A DNA stretch of 64,000 bases. It comes from Phycisphaerae bacterium (lineage in GTDB: Bacteria; Planctomycetota; Phycisphaerae; FEN-1346; JAACEH01). Below are positions 41,755 to 48,878 of the stretch, piece by piece; positions within the stretch are counted from its first letter, which is position 1, and the number at the start of each line of letters is the position of its first letter. The notes under the pieces are model-generated. The model did no database searches and had not been told where the DNA came from. It was given only the letters and a program-made list of their open reading frames with translations. Position numbers and translations under genes: made by a program. The DNA is taken from NCBI GenBank assembly GCA_012729015.1, contig JAAYDY010000105.1:123851-187850 (forward strand), read 5' to 3'.

Positions 41755-43185
41755 TCAACTCCGGTCGTACCACGCCTTGTGTACGGCCTCGGCCACCGCC
41801 TTGTGCACCCCGCGGTTGAGGATCGACGGCAGAATGAGCCCCTCCGGCGTCAGGTCCGCTATGGCTTTGGCCGCTGCCAGTTTCATGCCCTCGGTGATCC
41901 GCTTTGCGCCGCTGTCCAGTGCGCCGCGAATCAGCCCCGGGAACACCAGGGCGTTGTTCACCGTGCGACCGTCCAGCGCCACGGAGGCCCCTGCGGCCAT
42001 GGCCTCGCGCGGCGAAATCTCAGGCGTCGGATTCGCCAGCGCCAGCACGAACCGCGGCTCGGCCATCGACGACACCATGTCCCGCGACACCAGCCCCGCG
42101 CTCGACAGCCCCACGAACACGTTCGCCCCGGCCATCACCTCGGCCAACGATCCCTTCAACCCGTTCGGATTCGTGGCCGCCGCCAGGGCGTCTTTCGACG
42201 GATTCATGTGCTCGCTGCGCCCCTTGTAGAGCGCGCCGGTCCGGTCGCAACAGATGACGTCCTTGACGCCCGCCGCCAGAAGCAGGCGCGCCGTCGCGCT
42301 GCCGGCCGCGCCGCTGCCGGCAATCACCACGCGAAGCGGTTCCAACTCAGCGCCGAATCGGCGGCACGCGCTGATCAACGCCGCCAGCACAATCACCGCC
42401 GTCCCGTGCTGATCGTCGTGGAACACCGGGATCGGCAGCCGCTCGCTCAGCTTCGCCTCGATCTCGAAGCACTTCGGCGCCGCAATGTCCTCCAGCATGA
42501 TCACGCCGAACCCCGTCGCGATGGATTCCACCGTCCGCACCATCTCGTCGATGCTCATCCCGCGCGACAGCAGAATCGGCACGCAACCCACCCCGGCCAG
42601 ACGGTCCAGGATCACCGCCTTGCCTTCCATCACCGGCAGCCCCGCCTTCGGCCCGATGTCCCCCAGGCCCAGCACCGCCGACCCGTCCGTCACAATGGCC
42701 ACCGTGTTCGACACCCACGTGTAGCGCCGGTACGCCGCCTCGTCGCGGGCGATCGTCAGGCACACGCTCGCCACGCCCGGCGTGTAGATCATCTGAAGGT
42801 CGCGAAGCGAGTTGATCTCCGACTGAGACGCGACGCGCAGCTTGCCGCCCTCGTGAATCGCCAGCACGTCGTCCACCACACGCTCCACCGTGATGCCCGG
42901 CAGCGCCGTCAGCCGCTGAAGCAGCCGATCCAGGTGCGCCGCGTCGTCCACGTACACGGTCACGTTGCGGAGGATCGACTGCGAGTTGATCGCCAGGCTT
43001 TCGATGTCGCCGATCAGGCCGCCCTCGGCCCCGATTGCCGTCGCCACCTCGGCGAGCTTCCCCGGACGATCCTCCAGCCGAATCCGCAACTTCCGGATCA
43101 GCTTGTGCGCGTACTTCTCGGCAACCAGAGATTCCTGAACGTCATCGACTGCGCTGCGCTGAGTCGCTGGTTCTCTATTGCTCAT
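41755..43185 (-). CDS. NAD(P)-dependent malic enzyme with N-terminal ACT domain
   Basis: 476 residues. An ACT domain (about 25-100: KLRIRLEDRPGKLAEVATAIGAEGGLIGDIE) stands before the malic enzyme: LQMIYTPGVA with the catalytic Tyr, NTVAIVTDGSAVLGLGDIGPKAGLPVMEGKAVI with the Lys, metal-binding FHDDQHGTAVI, and the Rossmann motif VVIAGSGAAGSATARLL. It converts malate to pyruvate and CO2. The ACT domain suggests allosteric control by an amino acid. No phosphotransacetylase domain is fused. AGGAGG stands before GTG 43188/ATG 43185; the ATG is preferred. Confidence 0.94.
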   Translation of the reverse strand: MSNREPATQRSAVDDVQESLVAEKYAHKLIRKLRIRLEDRPGKLAEVATAIGAEGGLIGDIESLAINSQSILRNVTVYVDDAAHLDRLLQRLTALPGITVERVVDDVLAIHEGGKLRVASQSEINSLRDLQMIYTPGVASVCLTIARDEAAYRRYTWVSNTVAIVTDGSAVLGLGDIGPKAGLPVMEGKAVILDRLAGVGCVPILLSRGMSIDEMVRTVESIATGFGVIMLEDIAAPKCFEIEAKLSERLPIPVFHDDQHGTAVIVLAALISACRRFGAELEPLRVVIAGSGAAGSATARLLLAAGVKDVICCDRTGALYKGRSEHMNPSKDALAAATNPNGLKGSLAEVMAGANVFVGLSSAGLVSRDMVSSMAEPRFVLALANPTPEISPREAMAAGASVALDGRTVNNALVFPGLIRGALDSGAKRITEGMKLAAAKAIADLTPEGLILPSILNRGVHKAVAEAVHKAWYDRS

Positions 43186-43232
43186 CACGGCCTTCCTCCT
43201 ATCGGGTAGACTCCGTCACGAAGAAGGCGGAT

Positions 43233-43261
43233 AGGATAATGCCGTCGGACCGCAATAGCAA
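43233..43261 (-). promoter_or_regulatory. Possible promoter of the malic enzyme gene
   Basis: Minus strand: TTGCTA at 43261-43256, 17-base spacer, TATCCT at 43238-43233; about 40 bases before the start of translation. Confidence 0.45.
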
Positions 43262-43278
43262 GGCCCGTGTGCGGCCGC

Positions 43279-44058
43279 TCACTCCTGCGATGACCCCGGC
43301 CGCGACAGGTACGGCACAACATAGCGGCAGAGGTCGTCGAATGTGGACAGATTCTGCGGCTGAAGGCTCATCGGCCCGCCAACAATCAAGGCAGGAATGA
43401 GAAGCGCGAGACACAGGACGCCCGCCGCCACAAACGCGACGAATGGCCAGGGAACGCCGAACGGCAGCCCTGCCAACATCGGAACGAAACACGCAAATCC
43501 GAGAATCCAGGAGGCAACAAAACCGATGCCCATCCAGCGGACGAACGTTCTGGCCCGGCCGACGACTTCCATTTTCATTATGGGAATCGTGCCGGCCGTG
43601 ATCCTCAGCAGCATGGCGTCAACGGCGCGCCAACGGCGAACCGCGTAGCGCGACACCGGGGTCGAGGGCGTCAGGTCCGCGACGTTGGCTCCGGCGTCGG
43701 CCAGTGCCCCGCGAAGGGCATGGAACACCTGCTCCGGCTCAGGCGGGTCGATCACCGGCACCGTGGCCTGCGTGGCGATAATCGCGCACAGGTCGCCCAG
43801 AGTCCGTTCCGTGATCGGGTAGAGGGCCCGGTCGTATTGGTCCTGAGAGATCGCGACGGCGAAGAACTCGTTCAGGCCGTCACAGAACTCCTCCAGGTGT
43901 CGCCGTGGCCGACAGAGAAACCGTCCGTATCGCGTCAGGCAGAGATCCAACACCGAGGCGATTGTCGTCGCCGCCGTCAACTCGGTCGGCTCGTCGCGAT
44001 AGCGCGTCAGCATCCGGATGACGATGGCCAGAACCTCGTCGGCCGAGAGCGGCCGCAT
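43279..44058 (-). CDS. Membrane protein of unknown function
   Basis: 259 residues. The first 170 are soluble and helical (SADEVLAIVIRMLTRYRDEPTELTA; DLCLTRYGRFLCRPRRHLEEF), followed by two or three membrane segments (FVRWMGIGFVASWILGFACFV; FVAFVAAGVLCLALLIPALIV) and a short tail. No family recognised. The ATG at 44058 has no good ribosome site; a TTG at 44112 after AGGA would add 18 residues and is possible. It lies 69 bases after the lipoprotein gene on the same strand. Confidence 0.65.
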   Translation of the reverse strand: MRPLSADEVLAIVIRMLTRYRDEPTELTAATTIASVLDLCLTRYGRFLCRPRRHLEEFCDGLNEFFAVAISQDQYDRALYPITERTLGDLCAIIATQATVPVIDPPEPEQVFHALRGALADAGANVADLTPSTPVSRYAVRRWRAVDAMLLRITAGTIPIMKMEVVGRARTFVRWMGIGFVASWILGFACFVPMLAGLPFGVPWPFVAFVAAGVLCLALLIPALIVGGPMSLQPQNLSTFDDLCRYVVPYLSRPGSSQE

Positions 44059-44127
44059 GTTTGCCGAGGCGGATGTCAAGCAACGTCTCCCCGGGCGCAG
44101 GGGCCTGGACAAGGTCCTGCCTGGCCT

Positions 44128-44844
44128 CTATTTCTTCTTCGCCTCTGCCAGCTTGTCGGCAATCTCGCGGCTCAGGTTTTGCGCCAGTTCCATCACGTGC
44201 TTCCGCGTGTACTGATCGAACACCGCGTTCAGCGCCGCCCGTGTCGCCATCGAGTACGGCAGCAGCGGCACGCCGGGAATCCCCTGGATCGACTTGATCT
44301 CGGCCGTGCCGATCGGCTCCGGGCGCCCCGGGTCGAACGCCGTCACCGTAGCCCGGACCTCGGCCTTGTTGCCGAGGACAATCTGCCCCACGCCCGACGG
44401 GAACTCCACCTTCGTAATGTGAACCCGCAGATTCAGGGGCCGGCTGCCGCGGGCCTTGCCCAGGTGCGGGGCCAGCTTCGCGTCCCGCTCGGCGCTTCTC
44501 TTGTCATACTGCTCCTGCGTCATGGCCGGCTTCAGCTGCTTGCCCTCCAGCGTGCCCGCCGTGGTCACGAACTCCTCCAGGTATGCCGCAAAGTCGTCCG
44601 GATTCCATTCGTCGCCGCGCAGCCACAGGTCGCTGACCAACAGGTTGTACTGGAGGAACCCTTCCGTCAGGTCGCGAATCTGCTGCTGCGGCGCCGCCGG
44701 ATCGATGCTCACCTGCTCAATACGGACCGAATCGTAAGCCCGAAAACTCACGCCGCGACCCTGGGCGTCCTTGAAACTCTCGCACCCGCCGACGACAAGC
44801 ATCGCCGCCAGTACCGCCGCAACTGCCCAGCTACGGTGCATCAT
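44128..44844 (-). CDS. Lipoprotein of unknown function
   Basis: 238 residues with a clear lipobox (VAAVLAAMLVVGGC, Cys near 21), so anchored to a membrane by lipid. The mature part (SVRIEQVSIDPAAPQQQIRDL; LRVHITKVEFPSGVGQIVLG; PYSMATRAALNAVFDQYTRKHV) resembles DUF4410-like or curli-associated small lipoproteins in layout, yet no motif is decisive. AAAGGA precedes the ATG. Confidence 0.8.
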   Translation of the reverse strand: MMHRSWAVAAVLAAMLVVGGCESFKDAQGRGVSFRAYDSVRIEQVSIDPAAPQQQIRDLTEGFLQYNLLVSDLWLRGDEWNPDDFAAYLEEFVTTAGTLEGKQLKPAMTQEQYDKRSAERDAKLAPHLGKARGSRPLNLRVHITKVEFPSGVGQIVLGNKAEVRATVTAFDPGRPEPIGTAEIKSIQGIPGVPLLPYSMATRAALNAVFDQYTRKHVMELAQNLSREIADKLAEAKKK

Positions 44845-44937
44845 GTGTTATGTCCTTTCCCGGAGAGTGGATTCTGAACGACACAGGTCCGAGGCACAAA
44901 GAGACCTCGACAAGGTCCATAGCCTACCATAGGCGCG

Positions 44938-45012
44938 TAGGTCGGGTCAACAGACCCGACACCCGAAGCGGGCATCAGGCAACGAATCCGTCGGGTCTGT
45001 TGACCCGACCTA
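44938..45012. repeat. Paired palindrome cassette (GTCGGGTCAACAGACCCGAC), stand-alone copy
   Basis: Left half 44938-44961 is identical to the half in element C; the right half 44990-45012 is identical to its partner 31219-31241. The 28 bases between differ. No GGGTGCATGTCACG ends surround it. It ends 4 bases before the stop codon of the DUF4190-like gene. Confidence 0.8.
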
Positions 45013-45016
45013 CATG

Positions 45017-45388
45017 CTAGGCCACATAGTACGTCATCACCAGTATGTAAAGCACGATCACAATGGGTATGAACTCGATCACAGACAGAATGGTTCCGAG
45101 GGCTCCGGCGACGCAGGCGAAGACAATGCGATACTTGCCCCCCAGGCCGGGGTCGCGATGGATGCGGCGGTGAGCCATTATTGCTACGGCAACTGCGGTT
45201 GGTCCCAGAACGACACCGACAAGCGGCATGAAGCTAAGCAGCCCCAGGTATCCGGCAATAATCGCCATGGGGTGTTGCCCGACGGGGATCCAGAACCTGC
45301 GCCGACTGTCGGCCACCTCATCGTCACGGGCGTGACGGTGCTCCACGGGCGGTGCCAATGCCGAGGCAGGGTCATCGGGTGTCCCCAT
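45017..45388 (-). CDS. DUF4190-like small membrane protein
   Basis: 123 residues. After a polar N-terminus (about 40 residues) come two membrane stretches in DUF4190 style: HPMAIIAGYLGLLSFMPLVGVVLGPTAVAVAIMAHRR and KYRIVFACVAGALGTILSVIEFIPIVIVLYILV, linked by the basic IHRDPGLGGK loop. Function unknown. The start overlaps the end of the radical SAM gene by 17 bases, with GGAGAAGGGA before the ATG, so translation is coupled to it. Confidence 0.82.
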   Translation of the reverse strand: MGTPDDPASALAPPVEHRHARDDEVADSRRRFWIPVGQHPMAIIAGYLGLLSFMPLVGVVLGPTAVAVAIMAHRRIHRDPGLGGKYRIVFACVAGALGTILSVIEFIPIVIVLYILVMTYYVA

Positions 45389-46982
45389 GTCCCTTCTCCC
45401 GCAGCCGATACGCCTCCGGCGTCATGGCATAGCGATGCTCGGTCGCTTCGCGATAGACCGGCCCGGCGTTGTACGTGCAGAACGAGTACAGCCGCTTGTC
45501 CGGCGTCGAGTAATGAATCACGCACCGCCGCGCGCGATCCACCTCGTAGTTGTAGCAGTCCATGAAATGCATGCCCGCCACCATCAGCGTGCGGAACGTC
45601 TTCTTGCCGCCCTCGCCGCGGCCCACCTTCTTGTCGATCATGCCGTTCAGCGTGTGCAGCAAATCCGTGAAGCCCATTCCCTTTGGAGCGTTCTTGCCGC
45701 GCCAGTGTTTGTGCAGCTTCTGGAATACCGTCGCCTTCGCCAGCAGCCGGCTGCTGCCGCGCTCGGTCTTCTCGCTCAGCCGCATCATGTCCGCCAGGAA
45801 GTTCGGCAGATCGATGAACGCCGGTAGCGGCACCGCCTTGCCGTCGGTCCCGACGAACAGGTACGTGCCCAGCGCACAGTGCGGGTGGCAGGTCATGTTG
45901 ATCGTCGGCTCGTCGCGCAGCGCGTTGACCAGCCGCGTGAACGGCTGCACGCACGACAGCGGCAGGAAGTCGCGGTACGGATCGCCGATGCCCGTCTGGC
46001 GGCACACGTCGTGCGCCATGTCGGCCAGCGTGTATCGCTGGGCCATCCGCTCGGCCGTGCTGATCCGCCCGCAGAACGCCACCGGCTGGAACGAAATCCC
46101 CGCCACCGTGTTCACGTGCGCCAGGGCGAACTCGGTGATCGGCCCCACCTGGTCGTCGTTGACGCCCTTGACGATTGTCGGCACCAGCACGATCTTCATG
46201 TCCGTCTTGCTGACGTTCTCGATCGCCTTCTGCTTCAGATCCCACAGCCGCCGGTTCCGCGTGTGCAGGTACGCCTCGTCGTTCGTCCCGTCGAATTGCA
46301 GATAGAGGTCGTGCAGCCCCGCATCCTCGCAGCGCCGGGCAAAGTCCTCTTCCTGGGCGAACCGCAGGCCGTTCGTCGCAATCTGAATATGCGAGAAACC
46401 CATCTCCCGAGCCGCACTCAGGCAATCCAGAAACCGCGGGTGCAACGTCGGCTCGCCGCCGCTGTACTGAACCACGCGACCCGCCACCGGCTGCATCTCC
46501 CGGAACGTCCGGAGCATCTCCAGCACCTGCTCGTACGTCGGCTCGTACACGTACCCCTGCGCGTCGGCGTTCGCGAAGCACACCGGACACCGCAGATTGC
46601 ACCGGTTCGTCAGGTCGATGTTGCCCAAGGCCAGGTGGCTCGCGTGGTGTCCGCACAACCCGCACCCGTTCGGACAATCGCTCTCGCCCGCCTCTGTCTG
46701 AGGATTCTCCAGCCCCTGCCCGTCCCCGTAGAAGAACTCCTCCGCCGTCAGGTACAGCCGCGTGTCCGACCAGTAGATGTCCTCGAAGCTGCCGTGCTCC
46801 GGACACGTCTTGAGCATCCGCACCTGGCCGTCCACGTCGCGCAGCTCCGCATCCACCCGCCGCCGGCACTCCGGGCACAGGCTCACCACCGTCTTGGGCA
46901 ACCCCCGCTTCAACGCCGGCACCCGGCATCCGCTGTGGGTCACGTGACTGTCTGTGACAGGTCGACCATTCACAACCGTCAT
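45372..46982 (-). CDS. Radical SAM enzyme resembling tetraether lipid synthase (Tes/MJ0619 family)
   Basis: 536 residues. The N-terminus has a rubredoxin-like metal site (SLCPECRRRVDAELRDVDGQ; KTCPEHGSFEDIYWSD), then a second Cys patch (SDCPNGCGLCGHH). The radical SAM core follows: IDLTNRCNLRCPVCFANA, with cluster cysteines C128, C132 and C135, and YSGGEPTLHP. The C-terminal half is SPASM-like with further cysteines (CHPHCALGTY; CYNYEVDRARRCVIHYS; CTYN). This layout is that of MJ0619/Tes, which joins lipid tails in archaea; bacterial homologues are linked to membrane-spanning lipids. ATG 46982 follows AAGGA. Product specificity cannot be told from sequence alone. Confidence 0.85.
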   Translation of the reverse strand: MTVVNGRPVTDSHVTHSGCRVPALKRGLPKTVVSLCPECRRRVDAELRDVDGQVRMLKTCPEHGSFEDIYWSDTRLYLTAEEFFYGDGQGLENPQTEAGESDCPNGCGLCGHHASHLALGNIDLTNRCNLRCPVCFANADAQGYVYEPTYEQVLEMLRTFREMQPVAGRVVQYSGGEPTLHPRFLDCLSAAREMGFSHIQIATNGLRFAQEEDFARRCEDAGLHDLYLQFDGTNDEAYLHTRNRRLWDLKQKAIENVSKTDMKIVLVPTIVKGVNDDQVGPITEFALAHVNTVAGISFQPVAFCGRISTAERMAQRYTLADMAHDVCRQTGIGDPYRDFLPLSCVQPFTRLVNALRDEPTINMTCHPHCALGTYLFVGTDGKAVPLPAFIDLPNFLADMMRLSEKTERGSSRLLAKATVFQKLHKHWRGKNAPKGMGFTDLLHTLNGMIDKKVGRGEGGKKTFRTLMVAGMHFMDCYNYEVDRARRCVIHYSTPDKRLYSFCTYNAGPVYREATEHRYAMTPEAYRLREKGHGDTR

Positions 46983-47058
46983 GGAATTCCTTCGCCTCTG
47001 GGACCGTGCGGAGCAGCGCCTCGCCGACCGTGTGGCCGCAAGGCAACAGATTCGAGCG

Positions 47059-47088
47059 ATTCTAGCACTTCGCACGCTCCCCATGCAA
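47059..47088 (-). promoter_or_regulatory. Sigma-70 type promoter of the radical SAM gene
   Basis: Minus strand: TTGCAT at 47088-47083, 18-base spacer, TAGAAT at 47064-47059; start near 47052, about 70 bases before the ATG. Confidence 0.55.
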
Positions 47089-47156
47089 GGCTTTTGCACG
47101 CCTCCGTGGCGTGCGGGGTGGGGGTAAGCCGCGTCTGCGCGTAGAAAGGTCCCTCA

Positions 47157-47191
47157 TCGGAGCGACGCCGCAAGCGGCGCCAAGGGGTGCG
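47157..47191. repeat. Palindromic cassette motif, copy 2 (GGAGCGACGCCG-yAAGCGGCG)
   Basis: Matches 7124-7158, inside MITE-like element A, with about five changes. Here it stands without the element ends. Confidence 0.6.
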
Positions 47192-47262
47192 CGGGAGGAT
47201 GCCACTTCTGTCTGATGCCCCGTGCCACGCTAAGGCGGGCACGGCGTCGATACGTGTTGCCG

Positions 47263-48807
47263 TCACTGACTGAATGCGGCGCAGTGGCTGAGGCACTCGA
47301 GCATATCGGCGCCGACAGAATCGTCGAACAGGGCTTTTACGGCGGCCATGGCGTCGTCGTGGGCCAGGCCGGCGCCGTGGACACCGTCGTGGGTCAGTTC
47401 GTCGTAGGCCTCGCATGCGGCAAGAATCTGCTGCTCGGCGGCCGGATCGTCGCCCCAGAGCTCGGGATTGTGGTGGTAGCGGATCAGATCGACGGCGTCG
47501 TCAAGAAATCCCAGGGGTTCGAGCATGGCCCATGCTCTCTCGGCGTGGGTCTGCCAGAGTCGCATGTCCTGCTCGTTCAGGCGTCCACGTCGGCCGCGCA
47601 GATCGACGGGCAGAAGCGTCTTGCCGATGTCGTGGAGCCTCGCGGCCACCTCAAGGTTCTGCACGCGGCCTTCGTCGAGGCCGAGCCGCCGGGCCATGTC
47701 GCGGACCAGCAGGGTGACGCGGCGGCTGTGACCGGACATGGGGCCCTCGCCGTCGGCGCTGTCGGCCATCTGCTTGAGGAACTCGAACACCTCGGTCTGC
47801 TGGTGACCGATCGTCTTGGCGATCTCAATGGCCTTGCCGATTTCGGCGCAGACAGCCATCGCGCGGCGCGTCTCGACAACAGAGAAAGCAGTGCCGGTGT
47901 CCTGCCGCCGGACCATGGCAATGGCCTGCGTGCGACTGTTTCCGATGAGCGGCACCAGCAGCAGCGAGCCGTGAAGCTCGATCCAATGCTCGACGTCGCC
48001 CAGCAACGGCGAGTCGGACAAGTCTTCGATGAGTGCGGGCATGCCGCGTTTGATGACGGCCCTCAGGACGCCGCGTTCGAGGTTCTGCTGCTGGCGGCGG
48101 ATGACGATCTCGTCGTTCTCGATAGTCGCCAGGGCGGTCATCTGCGGCGGCTGCTTCTGGATGAGCACGATCGCGTGCTCGTCGGCGGGAAGCTGGCGGC
48201 GAAGCATCACGAGGCCCATGCCGAGAATCTGTTGCGGGTCGCGCTGGCCGTCGAGCTGGTCGGCAGCCTCACAGCGGATTTCGAGGTTGGCCACCTGGCC
48301 GGCCAGTCGCTGCTGCATGGTGGTCAGTTCGCGGCTGACCAGTTCGAGTCGTTTGCTGAGATCCTCATTGGCGGCGGCCAGGACGGCGTTGTCGTGGGTC
48401 ACTTCGTCGGCGGCGGCCTCGCCGGGCTCGCCCTGGGCGCGCTGCGACAGCGCCCTGCACACAGCAGCGCGCAGGTCGTCCACGCGAAACGGTTTTTGAA
48501 TGTAGTCGACGAATCCCTGGCGGAGGGCGTCCACGCTGGAATCGAGGCTGGCGAAGCCGGTGATGCCGATGACGCTCAGGCCGGGTCGCAGGCTGCGGGC
48601 CTGTCGGGCCAGATCGAGCCCGTGCATCTGCGGCATGCGCAGATCGGTCACCATAAGATCGTAGCTGGCCTGACCGATCTGTTCGAGAGCCCGGAGGGGC
48701 TCCGTGGTGTAGTCCACGGTCCACTCGGCCTCCTCGGCGAGCCAGTCGGCGACCAGCTCACAGACGTCGGCCTCGTCGTCCACCACGAGAATTCTGGCTT
48801 CAGCCAT
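47263..48807 (-). CDS. Response regulator with GAF-like and HD output domain
   Basis: 514 residues. Receiver domain 1-120 (ILVVDDEADVCELVADWLAEE; phospho-acceptor D55 in LMVTDLRMP; KPFRVDDL), coiled coil (about 130-180), GAF-like sensor (about 190-330), and a C-terminal HD domain (AARLHDIGKTLLPVDLRGR, YHHNPELWG). The HD is of the HD-GYP group, but the GYP-type motif is not clear, so c-di-GMP hydrolysis is uncertain. GGAGACGACCC stands before the ATG at 48807. It follows the HDOD-kinase gene by 71 bases and is probably its partner. Confidence 0.9.
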   Translation of the reverse strand: MAEARILVVDDEADVCELVADWLAEEAEWTVDYTTEPLRALEQIGQASYDLMVTDLRMPQMHGLDLARQARSLRPGLSVIGITGFASLDSSVDALRQGFVDYIQKPFRVDDLRAAVCRALSQRAQGEPGEAAADEVTHDNAVLAAANEDLSKRLELVSRELTTMQQRLAGQVANLEIRCEAADQLDGQRDPQQILGMGLVMLRRQLPADEHAIVLIQKQPPQMTALATIENDEIVIRRQQQNLERGVLRAVIKRGMPALIEDLSDSPLLGDVEHWIELHGSLLLVPLIGNSRTQAIAMVRRQDTGTAFSVVETRRAMAVCAEIGKAIEIAKTIGHQQTEVFEFLKQMADSADGEGPMSGHSRRVTLLVRDMARRLGLDEGRVQNLEVAARLHDIGKTLLPVDLRGRRGRLNEQDMRLWQTHAERAWAMLEPLGFLDDAVDLIRYHHNPELWGDDPAAEQQILAACEAYDELTHDGVHGAGLAHDDAMAAVKALFDDSVGADMLECLSHCAAFSQ

Positions 48808-48878
48808 GGGTCGTCTCCAGCGCGTCGGATGCTGCACCATCGCCCTCGCGGAAAGGCTCCAGACGGGGGCGGCGTTCG

